Assembly: GCA_009704945.1 (NCBI GenBank)
Contig: WLDG01000009.1
Span: forward strand, 1 to 42,817
Length of the DNA stretch: 42,817 bases
Direction of reading: 5' to 3'
Source of the DNA: Actinomycetota bacterium
Lineage (GTDB): Bacteria > Actinomycetota > Actinomycetes > Actinomycetales > Microbacteriaceae
Every line of letters begins with the position of its first letter. The stretch's first letter is position 1. The notes beneath the pieces were generated by a model. The model had not been told where the DNA came from. It ran no database searches and saw nothing but the letters and a program-made list of their open reading frames with translations. The position numbers and the translations under genes are program-made. Shown here one piece after another: positions 36,181 to 42,817 of the stretch.

Positions 36181-37073
36181 TCAGTCTTTTCACCTACCAG
36201 TTGGGGGTGGACTCTTGAGAGCATCAAGACTCCAGCCATGGCTATCATTCCGGAAAACATGAAACCGGTAACTTGGGTGATATCTGCATTTGAAGCCTCA
36301 CCCAAGATAACGATACCGATTCCCACCGCCACAGCAGGGTCAACAACAGTGAGTCCTGCAATAACTAAGTCTGGCGGGCCTGAAGCATATGCATTCTGGA
36401 CAAACCAGCCGCCTAGGAAAATCGCCCCCAGCAGTGCCCCTACTGCCATGAGTGTCAATAAGTTGTAGTCGCCCTGATAGACCCGCTGAATTACAACTTT
36501 TGCGAGAGAGGCGGTAAAGCCGTAAAGGACTCCAGCGCCAAGAATGTAACTCAATGGACCAACATTCCCCCGCGACCAGGCAAACAACAAACCAAATACT
36601 GCAAGGATCAGAATCATGATCCCGACTACCTGAAGAAGCTTCTGATCGCTCATTTCTGTTGAAACGGCGCTGGTGGCTGCAACGGAAACAAAAGAAGCCA
36701 CGCCAAGCAAGATGATTGAAATTGCAGCCAGAGTTTTTCCGTCCAGCTTCACTTTGTAAATGCGAGCGTTCAAAATCGAGGTGAGAATTAGTGCCAAGGC
36801 TCCGATGGGCTGAACAACAATTAAAGGCGCAAGAGCAAGCGCTCCAAGCTGAAACAATGCCGCTAGCAACAGAAAGCTCGTCCCCGCAAGCCAGCGCGGC
36901 CGTCTTATCAGATCAAGAATTTGGCGGAATCGAAGCGCTGAAATCTTTCGTTTTTTCGGAACATAGTTTTCGATTACCGCATCGTTTTGAAACTGAGCTC
37001 CAACGGATAAGCAGAACGCTCCCATTACTGCTAGCAGTATTGCAAGTGCCCGGATAAGTTCGGGAGTGAGCAA
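36177..37073 (-). CDS. DMT-superfamily/NIPA-like membrane protein
   Basis: A 298-residue membrane protein with about nine helices. The start TTG 37073 is chosen for GAGGAG about 8 bp upstream; an open frame to 37190 would run into def and is non-homologous. The first helix region (IRALAILLAVMGAFCLSVGAQFQNDAV) and ALAPLIVVQPIGALALILTS fit the NIPA-like/EamA transporters of actinobacteria. Substrate unknown; magnesium transport is known only for eukaryotic NIPA proteins. It is co-transcribed with the downstream glycosyltransferase, suggesting a shared envelope role, by inference. Confidence 0.8.
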   Translation of the reverse strand: MLTPELIRALAILLAVMGAFCLSVGAQFQNDAVIENYVPKKRKISALRFRQILDLIRRPRWLAGTSFLLLAALFQLGALALAPLIVVQPIGALALILTSILNARIYKVKLDGKTLAAISIILLGVASFVSVAATSAVSTEMSDQKLLQVVGIMILILAVFGLLFAWSRGNVGPLSYILGAGVLYGFTASLAKVVIQRVYQGDYNLLTLMAVGALLGAIFLGGWFVQNAYASGPPDLVIAGLTVVDPAVAVGIGIVILGEASNADITQVTGFMFSGMIAMAGVLMLSRVHPQLVGEKTE

Positions 37074-37145
37074 GCAAACTCTCCTCAGGGAAATCAGCGC
37101 TCTCAGCCTAAACCAACGACCTTGAAACAAAGGTAAATTTGACCT

Positions 37146-37709
37146 GTGACCATCCTGCCAATTCGAATCACCGGGGACCCTGTGCTGCACAGCAAAGCAC
37201 AGGAAGTAGCTGAAATTTCTCCGGAAATCAAGGCGCTGATCTCTGACATGTTTGAAACTATGGAGGCCGCCCCGGGGGTCGGCCTAGCGGCGCCACAAAT
37301 CGGAGTCGCACTGCGAATTTTTGTCTATGACTACGAATACGAAGAGCAAAGACTTCGCGGTGTTGCTATAAATCCACAACTTGAAATTTCAGAAATCGAG
37401 GCCGGCGAGCCCGACATGGAATCCGAATCGGAAGGCTGCCTTTCTATTCCGACCGAGAGATTTCCGCTCAAACGAGCAGCCAAGGGAATTCTGACAGCGC
37501 TCGATGAGTCTGGAAATACTTACACCCTCGAAGTGTCAGGCTGGATGGCAAGAATTTTTCAACATGAGCTGGATCATTTGGATGGAGTTCTATATGCCGA
37601 CAGATTGCTTGAACCATACGCAAGCGAATTGAAACAGGCAATTGAAGATTATGGATGGGGAGTTCCAGGAATAAGTTGGTTACCGGGCGAAGATGATTTA
37701 GAACCCTAG
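37146..37709 (+). CDS. def: peptide deformylase
   Basis: Removes the N-formyl group from new proteins. The 187-residue protein has all three metal motifs: GVGLAAPQIG, EGCLSIP (Cys ligand) and QHELDHLDG with His140, Glu141 and His144. The start is GTG 37146. TAAATT at 37134-37139 ends 6 bases before it and there is no ribosome site, so the message may be leaderless. Its last 12 bases overlap the end of convergent azlD. Confidence 0.96.
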   Translation: MTILPIRITGDPVLHSKAQEVAEISPEIKALISDMFETMEAAPGVGLAAPQIGVALRIFVYDYEYEEQRLRGVAINPQLEISEIEAGEPDMESESEGCLSIPTERFPLKRAAKGILTALDESGNTYTLEVSGWMARIFQHELDHLDGVLYADRLLEPYASELKQAIEDYGWGVPGISWLPGEDDLEP

Positions 37710-37997
37710 TGCTCTCAAGCCCGCGGCAACTGCGGCTCCTGCAATAACTACCAGAATGTAAGGAGCCCTCCACCAAAGAAGCAATGCAGCTACGAGCAAG
37801 GCCGGCAATCTTGCGTCGACGACAACCGCACCGGTAACAGTGAAGCCTTGAATCATAACCATGGCGGCAAGCAGTGAAACGGTTACTCTCTCGGCAAAGT
37901 CTCTAAACCTATCTGTAATAAATCTTTCTGGAACCAAGTAACCAAGTATCTTCCAGCTATACACAGCCAACGAAGCCACAATCACTGTAAGAATCAC
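37698..37997 (-). CDS. azlD: AzlD family branched-chain amino acid transport subunit
   Basis: A 99-residue protein with about three or four helices (ILTVIVASLAVYSWKILGYL; VTVSLLAAMVMIQGF; ALLVAALLLWW), the small partner of AzlC in export of branched-chain amino acids. Its GTG start overlaps the azlC TGA (GTGA), coupling the two. The 3' end overlaps def by 12 bp tail to tail. Confidence 0.9.
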   Translation of the reverse strand: MILTVIVASLAVYSWKILGYLVPERFITDRFRDFAERVTVSLLAAMVMIQGFTVTGAVVVDARLPALLVAALLLWWRAPYILVVIAGAAVAAGLRALGF

Positions 37998-38638
37998 TTT
38001 TTACCCCCAAGTGGAATCAGTGCAACTGCAGCGGCAACCAGAATCGGAATACCAGCAGGCAAGAAAGGAGTAGTTGCAATTGCAGCAATTGCTCCAAGTA
38101 GAGCCAGCTGCCAACTGTCTTTGAGCCGCGGCCAAAGTAATCCCAAGAAAGCTGCTGCGGCTGCGGCATCTAAACCCCACTGTTCAACCGAACCCATCAA
38201 GTTGCCTGCGAGCGCTCCAACTAAGGTCGCAATGTTCCAAAAGACAAAGACGGCGATTCCGGTTAACCAGAAACCTGTTTTTTGATCTCTTCTGGTTTCT
38301 TGGGCCGCTGAAACGGCATTTGATTCATCAATAGACAATTGCGCGGCGAGTAATTTCATAAGACCACGAGGACCAACAACGCTGGTGAGGCGCAGTGCGT
38401 AAAAAGAATTTCTAATTCCCATTAACCAAGCGCTTGTAATCGCAGTTATTGGGGCTCCCCCGGCCGCCAGCACACCGACAAAGGCGAACTGAGACCCACC
38501 TGAAAACATAAAAAGACTCAAGATCATTACTGATAAGACATCTAGGCCAGCTGCAACGCCAATAGCACCAAAAGAAACGCCGTAAAGACCTGTGGCTATC
38601 CCGACAGACAAAGAAGTGGAGAGGACTTGTTTATTCAT
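37994..38638 (-). CDS. azlC: AzlC family branched-chain amino acid exporter
   Basis: A 214-residue membrane protein with about six or seven helices and the AzlC signature around GLYGVSFGAIGVAAGLD, SLFMFSGGSQFAFVGVLAAG and LMGIRNSFYALRL. It forms the large subunit of an AzlCD exporter. ATG 38638 with AAGGTGG just upstream is chosen; the frame stays open upstream only because it crosses the tRNA-Asn gene. Located 17 bp after tRNA-Asn on the same strand, so it may be read from the tRNA promoter. Confidence 0.92.
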   Translation of the reverse strand: MNKQVLSTSLSVGIATGLYGVSFGAIGVAAGLDVLSVMILSLFMFSGGSQFAFVGVLAAGGAPITAITSAWLMGIRNSFYALRLTSVVGPRGLMKLLAAQLSIDESNAVSAAQETRRDQKTGFWLTGIAVFVFWNIATLVGALAGNLMGSVEQWGLDAAAAAAFLGLLWPRLKDSWQLALLGAIAAIATTPFLPAGIPILVAAAVALIPLGGKK

Positions 38639-38655
38639 TTCCACCTTCAAGAAAG

Positions 38656-38731
38656 TGGCTCCCCGGCTTGGACTCGAACCAAGAACCCTCCGGTTAACAG
38701 CCGAATGCTCTGCCAATTGAGCTACCGAGGA
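38656..38731 (-). tRNA. tRNA-Asn (anticodon GTT), CCA encoded
   Basis: A cloverleaf on the minus strand: acceptor TCCTCGG with CCGGGGA, D arm TAGCTCAATTGGCAGAGC, anticodon loop CTGTTAA (GTT), T arm CTTGGTTCGAGTCCAAG, discriminator G followed by a genomic CCA. The two other tRNAs in the window lack an encoded CCA. Confidence 0.96.
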
Positions 38732-38770
38732 ATGGCCCTAAGGCCTAGGAAAGGTTAGCAGATAACCGGG

Positions 38771-40582
38771 CTAGTTCATAAGTGAACGTCGCTCGGCCTC
38801 TAATTCCACGAGCTGGCGCTGAATTGCGGACTTCTGCTCATCGCTGCTAGCCAACTCAGCTCTTCGCAGTGCCGCCAATAAGTCGGTCTTTTCACGGTCA
38901 AGGGCCTTAATCATCGCTCCGCTTACTATCCCTTGGCTGTATTTTCCAAGGTCTGCCTCGCTTTTCAATGGAAGAGGAGCCAATGCCAGCTGGCGAATAG
39001 TGTTTTGAAGACCCTCATCACCTCGATGGGCAAGCATGTTTGCGAAGCTCGGGTCAGCTAAATGATCTGCATTCTCAATAATCAAGTCCAACAACTGTTT
39101 ATATGCACCAGAAATAACCCCTGCTGCTTGCATGCGACGCAGTTGTTGCAAACTAAAGGCAGTTGGATTTTGAAGCAAAATCTGCATGATTTGGGTTTCA
39201 AGTTTGTCGGCCACCGGTTCTTGCTGCGGCATCGCTGTTGAGGTTCGCAATGGTTCGACCCTCGCACGAGTCGCTTGCGCCTTGTTTCCACCGACCATTG
39301 CCGCAACATCCGAAACATCAAGGGAGACCCACTCGGCCAGCATACGAATGTAGCCAGATCGAAGAGCCGTGTCTACAATCTCCGCAACGACTGGAGCGGC
39401 CGACCTCGCAGCTGCAACTCGACTATCTATGTCGGATAACGTGAATTGGCTTAGGCGATGCTGGATCACAAATTCAAAAAGTGGTTTTCTATTCTTCAGC
39501 ATGTCAATGACTGCAGCGTCGCCTTGTTGCTGCCTCAGGTCAGATGGATCGAGACCTGCTGGGCCACTAGCAACAAAGGTTAGAGCATTGAACTTACTTG
39601 AATCTCCGTAAACCTTCAGGGCAGCTTTTTCACCCGCGGCGTCAGGATCAAATGTAAACACTACAGACGCGGGATCAGTGGATTGGCCAAGCAGGCGATT
39701 AATAAGTTTTATGTGCTCTTCACCAAAAGCAGTTCCACAGGTTGCAACTGCAGTTTTCTCTCCGGCAAGATGGCAAGCCATCACATCCGTGTACCCCTCA
39801 ACAACTACCACTTGACGCTTTGTTGCAATCTCTTTTCTCGCAAGATCAAGTCCATATAAAACGGAGGACTTGTGATAAACGGGAGTTTCAGGAGTGTTTA
39901 AGTATTTAGGTCCTTGATCGTCAGGATAAAGTTTTCTTGCTCCAAAACCGACTACCTGGAAATTGGCATCACGAATCGGCCAGAGCACACGACCGCGGAA
40001 ACGATCGTAGTAGCCCTTGTCGCCTTTACTCAAAAGCCCTGCAAGCGCTTGATCCTCCATTGAAAAACCTTTTTCACTCAGATGTTGAGAAAGGTTCTGC
40101 CAACCCTTGGGGGCATATCCAACTTGAAAATCAGCAATTGCTTCGAGTTCAAAACCCCGGGCCACCAAAAAGTCTCTCGCTGCGCGACCTTCCTCGCTGT
40201 TTAGCTGAGCCTGGTAGTAATCGCTGGCAGCCTTATTGATGTTGAGTAAAAGATTTCTGTTTGAGCCCTCTCGCTCCCCTTCTTCGTAAGTTAATTGGTA
40301 GCCGACCCTTTGAGCTAATTTTTCTATCGCTTCGCCAAAGCCAATCTTGTCTACTTCTTGCACAAACTTAAAAGCATCTCCACCGACTCCACATCCAAAA
40401 CAGTGATAGAAAGCAGGGTTTGAGCGAACGTGAAAGCTGGGTGACTTCTCGCCGTGGAATGGACAAAGCCCTTTGAATGAACCGGGGCCGGCAGGCTTTA
40501 AAGAAATGTACGAGCCAATTAGATCGACTATGTCTATTTTGTCTTTCAACTGCTCAATGTCAGATTGCTTCACCCTCGGCAT
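38771..40582 (-). CDS. dnaG: DNA primase
   Basis: Makes RNA primers for DNA replication. The 603-residue protein begins with the CHC2 zinc-binding domain (C40, H43, C61, C64 in LCPFHGEKSPSF and FYHCFGCG). The primase core and Toprim domain have VVVVEGYTDVMA with the catalytic glutamate and FTFDPDAAGEKAA with the paired aspartates. A C-terminal helicase-binding region ends in a charged helix (LVELEAERRSL). It follows dgt by 9 bp. dnaG next to dgt is a common actinobacterial arrangement. Confidence 0.97.
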   Translation of the reverse strand: MPRVKQSDIEQLKDKIDIVDLIGSYISLKPAGPGSFKGLCPFHGEKSPSFHVRSNPAFYHCFGCGVGGDAFKFVQEVDKIGFGEAIEKLAQRVGYQLTYEEGEREGSNRNLLLNINKAASDYYQAQLNSEEGRAARDFLVARGFELEAIADFQVGYAPKGWQNLSQHLSEKGFSMEDQALAGLLSKGDKGYYDRFRGRVLWPIRDANFQVVGFGARKLYPDDQGPKYLNTPETPVYHKSSVLYGLDLARKEIATKRQVVVVEGYTDVMACHLAGEKTAVATCGTAFGEEHIKLINRLLGQSTDPASVVFTFDPDAAGEKAALKVYGDSSKFNALTFVASGPAGLDPSDLRQQQGDAAVIDMLKNRKPLFEFVIQHRLSQFTLSDIDSRVAAARSAAPVVAEIVDTALRSGYIRMLAEWVSLDVSDVAAMVGGNKAQATRARVEPLRTSTAMPQQEPVADKLETQIMQILLQNPTAFSLQQLRRMQAAGVISGAYKQLLDLIIENADHLADPSFANMLAHRGDEGLQNTIRQLALAPLPLKSEADLGKYSQGIVSGAMIKALDREKTDLLAALRRAELASSDEQKSAIQRQLVELEAERRSLMN

Positions 40583-40591
40583 ATGGAAATC

Positions 40592-41839
40592 CTATGCTCG
40601 CAGTTCGGCGTGCAAGGCTATAGCCGCAGGATCGGTTAGGGAAGCTATTGCGTCCACGATGACCCGCTTTTGCTCCACTTCAGTTCCAGCACTGTCCCAG
40701 GCAGCTTTAGAGACTGGATCCAGATGTTTGCCATTTTGGGCCAGCAAACTGTCAGCTAGTTCAACTAATAATTCGCGTTGGCTTTCGTAATAGGGCTGTC
40801 GCTCATCATTAGTCATGATTTGGGATGCAACTAGACCCTTCAAAACTGCAATTTCACTTTGGACCTCTTTGGGTACAACCAAATTAGTTTGATATCTGGT
40901 GATTGTCTCGTAATTGCCATTTGAAAAGACTGCTTCGATAGTTCTCATTACGAACGAACCAATCAAGTCGCTAGTTAGATTTTTCAGCTTTGCCAACGCG
41001 GCTGGCGTTTGTGGAGAATCGGCGGACCAGTATTGATTTGCCTTCAAATTTGTAAGGCCTTCCTCAAGCTCGTCTTTGTTTAGAATTCCCCCTGCCCACT
41101 TCCCCACTTCATCTAACAAGTCAGGTGTGGCTGAGTTGTCATCTAAAATCTCAGGATTAATCAGCCCTTCCACAATGGCGTCTTCAAAATCATGGATTGA
41201 GTATGCGACATCATCCGCAAAATCCATCACTTGAGCCTCAATGCATTTGACGCCCTCTGGGGCCCCAGAGCGCATCCAATCAAAAACTTCAAAATCATCC
41301 TCATAGACGCCGAACTTTGCTGGATTACCAAACCTTTCGGCATCTCGAAGCAGCCATGGATATTTGGTAGAGGCATCTAGTGATGCTCTTGTTAGGTTCA
41401 ACCCCCTCGATACACCTTGCGCGTCAATAATTTTCGTTTCCAAGCGAGTAAGAATTCGGAAGGTTTGAGCATTGCCTTCGAAGCCACCAATTCCCGCTGC
41501 CCACAAATTCAAAGCACTTTCCCCATTGTGGCCAAAGGGGGGATGCCCGATGTCGTGAGCGAGGCATGCAGTATCAACTAGATCGGGGTTTGCTCCAAGA
41601 GCTGTAGCAAGTTCTCGGCCAACCTGTGCAACCTCCAATGAATGTGTCAATCTTGTTCTGGCGAAAGCCTTTGACCCAGGAGACAAGACCTGCGTCTTTG
41701 CAGAGAGCCTGCGCAAAGAAGATGCGTGAAGAACTCGTGCTCGATCGCGGGCGAATTCTCCCCGGCCCTGGGTAAGTGACAGAGGTTGGGAAACAAATCT
41801 CTCTCGGTCAAACTCGCTGTAGCCGCGCTCAAGGGCCAT
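40592..41839 (-). CDS. dgt: deoxyguanosinetriphosphate triphosphohydrolase-like protein
   Basis: HD-domain enzyme that splits dNTPs (dGTP in characterised members) into deoxynucleoside and triphosphate. The 415-residue protein has the metal motifs RTRLTHSLEVAQ (His), CLAHDIGHPPFGHNGE (HD plus the conserved GHPPFGH) and, later, DDVAYSIHDFEDA (second Asp). It starts 5 bp after dusB and ends 9 bp before dnaG, so dusB, dgt and dnaG form one minus-strand run. Confidence 0.94.
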   Translation of the reverse strand: MALERGYSEFDRERFVSQPLSLTQGRGEFARDRARVLHASSLRRLSAKTQVLSPGSKAFARTRLTHSLEVAQVGRELATALGANPDLVDTACLAHDIGHPPFGHNGESALNLWAAGIGGFEGNAQTFRILTRLETKIIDAQGVSRGLNLTRASLDASTKYPWLLRDAERFGNPAKFGVYEDDFEVFDWMRSGAPEGVKCIEAQVMDFADDVAYSIHDFEDAIVEGLINPEILDDNSATPDLLDEVGKWAGGILNKDELEEGLTNLKANQYWSADSPQTPAALAKLKNLTSDLIGSFVMRTIEAVFSNGNYETITRYQTNLVVPKEVQSEIAVLKGLVASQIMTNDERQPYYESQRELLVELADSLLAQNGKHLDPVSKAAWDSAGTEVEQKRVIVDAIASLTDPAAIALHAELRA

Positions 41840-41844
41840 AATGA

Positions 41845-42817
41845 CTAGAAACCTCCTGAAACAGAGAGTTCAGCAAGCTGAAGTTGATTTCGGTGATTAT
41901 CACTCAAGGCTCTCGAGTCCAACCAATTTTCAGGCAGAGCACAAGATTTCGGACTTCCTAATCTTCCCCGCGGACCTTCTGCTTCATCACCTGGGTAGGG
42001 CAAAGCCCTCTCCAAAGTTGAGAGCAGGTTCCTGATTTCCTCTAATGAGTTCGCGAGTGATAGTGCTGCTCTAAATTCACCGCCGACTGGATACCCCTTG
42101 AAATACCACGCCACATGTTTGCGGATGTCTCGACAGGCGCGTCCTTCGTCTTCAAAAAACTCGGTAAGCAATTCAGCGTGACGATAAAAGGCATCGGCAA
42201 CCTCACCCAGGTTAGGAGCTGCATTCTTTGTTTGAGATTCTGTTCCGGCTAGGTAATCCGTAATTGCTTTCTCTAGATCCGCAAAGAGCCAAGGTCTTCC
42301 AAGGCAGCCGCGCCCTACAACAACACCGTCAACTCCAGTTTGCTTCATCATTTCAACTGCATCTTGAGCAGACCAAATGTCTCCATTACCGAGGACTTGG
42401 ACATCTGGCAGAGCCTGTCGAAGTTGAGCGATAGCAGACCAGTCTGCTTGCCCGGAATAGTAATCCTCGGCTGTCCTGGCATGCAGAGCAACGGCAGTTA
42501 CGCCGGCATCTCTAGCAGCTTTTCCGGCATCTAGGAATGTTAGGTGGTCTTGATCGATACCCTTCCGCATTTTGACAGTTACAGGGATTTCGCCAGCTGC
42601 ATCAACCGCGGATTTAACAATTGCTGAAAAAAGCTCAGACTTCCAAGGAAGGGCTGCGCCACCGCCTTTTCTAGTCACCTTGGGAACAGGACAGCCAAAA
42701 TTTAGATCGATGTGGTCAGCCCTATCCTCATCAACCAGCATTTTCACTGCATCGGCGACGGTCTTTGGCTCTACTCCGTATAGCTGAATTGAACGAATTT
42801 CCTCGGTTGGGTGATGC
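41845..42817 (-). CDS. dusB: tRNA-dihydrouridine synthase, 5'-truncated by the window
   Basis: FMN enzyme that reduces specific uridines in tRNA D loops. The frame is open to the window edge, where it reads HHPTEEIRSIQLYGVEPKT, so the GTG at 42747 is internal and the start is outside. Visible motifs are LNFGCPVPKVTRKGGGAAL with the catalytic cysteine, PVTVKMRKG, ALHARTAEDYYSG, GNGDIWSAQDA, and GVVVGRGCLGRPWLF with the phosphate-binding glycines. The missing part is the N-terminal FMN-barrel start. It leads the dgt-dnaG run. The nifR3/DusB assignment rests on these motifs and neighbours. Confidence 0.93.
   Translation of the reverse strand, partial: HHPTEEIRSIQLYGVEPKTVADAVKMLVDEDRADHIDLNFGCPVPKVTRKGGGAALPWKSELFSAIVKSAVDAAGEIPVTVKMRKGIDQDHLTFLDAGKAARDAGVTAVALHARTAEDYYSGQADWSAIAQLRQALPDVQVLGNGDIWSAQDAVEMMKQTGVDGVVVGRGCLGRPWLFADLEKAITDYLAGTESQTKNAAPNLGEVADAFYRHAELLTEFFEDEGRACRDIRKHVAWYFKGYPVGGEFRAALSLANSLEEIRNLLSTLERALPYPGDEAEGPRGRLGSPKSCALPENWLDSRALSDNHRNQLQLAELSVSGGF

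Noticed and set aside
37994-38716. Longer azlC frame starting at 38716
   Set aside because: The extra codons are the tRNA-Asn gene read as protein; ATG 38638 has its own ribosome site.
1-42817. CRISPR array, insertion sequence, prophage, toxin-antitoxin, restriction or defence genes
   Set aside because: No regularly spaced repeats, transposase or integrase motifs, or defence-type domains were seen on either strand; nearly all sequence is explained by housekeeping genes.

Overview
The window looks like a chromosome segment from a small-genome actinobacterium, most likely a Microbacteriaceae member of the freshwater/marine Luna type (Rhodoluna/Aquiluna-like). The evidence is actinobacterial gene content and order (dlaT-lipB-lipA-DUF4191-glnA-glnE-glnA2-panB, RNase H/phosphatase-zinc ribbon-Nif3, ahpE-aceE-PucR regulator-fabD...fabF, dnaG-dgt), a base composition near 50% G+C by eye instead of the usual high G+C, frequent GTG/TTG starts, and extreme compactness. 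The genus is inference. From memory, positions 1-26000 follow the Mycobacterium tuberculosis block around Rv2215-Rv2246.

Layout. 1-4923: lpdA (5' end cut by the window), the E2 gene, lipB, lipA and a DUF4191 membrane protein, i.e. 2-oxoacid dehydrogenase subunits and the making of their lipoyl cofactor. 4919-10670: glutamine synthetase glnA behind a possible GlnR box, a strong bidirectional terminator, then glnA2-glnE on the minus strand. 10705-14911: nadE-panB, a small SPOR-like gene, map and ppgK. 14910-17876, minus strand: RNase P RNA, RNase HI/phosphatase fusion, zinc-ribbon coiled-coil protein and Nif3-like protein. 17922-25871: tRNA-Val, AhpE-type peroxiredoxin, pyruvate dehydrogenase E1 (aceE), and a fatty-acid synthesis operon led by a PucR-type regulator (fasR-like, fabD, fabH, acpP, fabF). 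25868-33622: DUF3145, an iron-sulfur (6-4) photolyase, thymidine kinase, then a minus-strand fadD/BASS-transporter/P-type ATPase operon. 33734-34735: an unrecognised gene, a 505-bp poorly coding gap with a possible sulfatase remnant and hairpins, and a CAT-anticodon tRNA. 34765-42817: GT4 glycosyltransferase with a NIPA-like membrane protein, peptide deformylase, AzlCD exporter, tRNA-Asn, dnaG, dgt and dusB (5' end cut).

The genes are mostly housekeeping. AceE, E2, LpdA and LipA/LipB together make a working pyruvate dehydrogenase whose acetyl-CoA feeds the fab operon; GlnA, GlnE and GlnA2 handle ammonia and supply the glutamine used by NadE. I saw no CRISPR array, insertion sequence, prophage, toxin-antitoxin module or defence island. 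The most unusual signals are architectural: 33-34-bp divergent promoters with apparently leaderless transcripts, five of six convergent junctions overlapping, and a DUF3145 gene whose N-terminus is encoded upstream of its first ordinary start codon, possibly using a leaderless ATC start.
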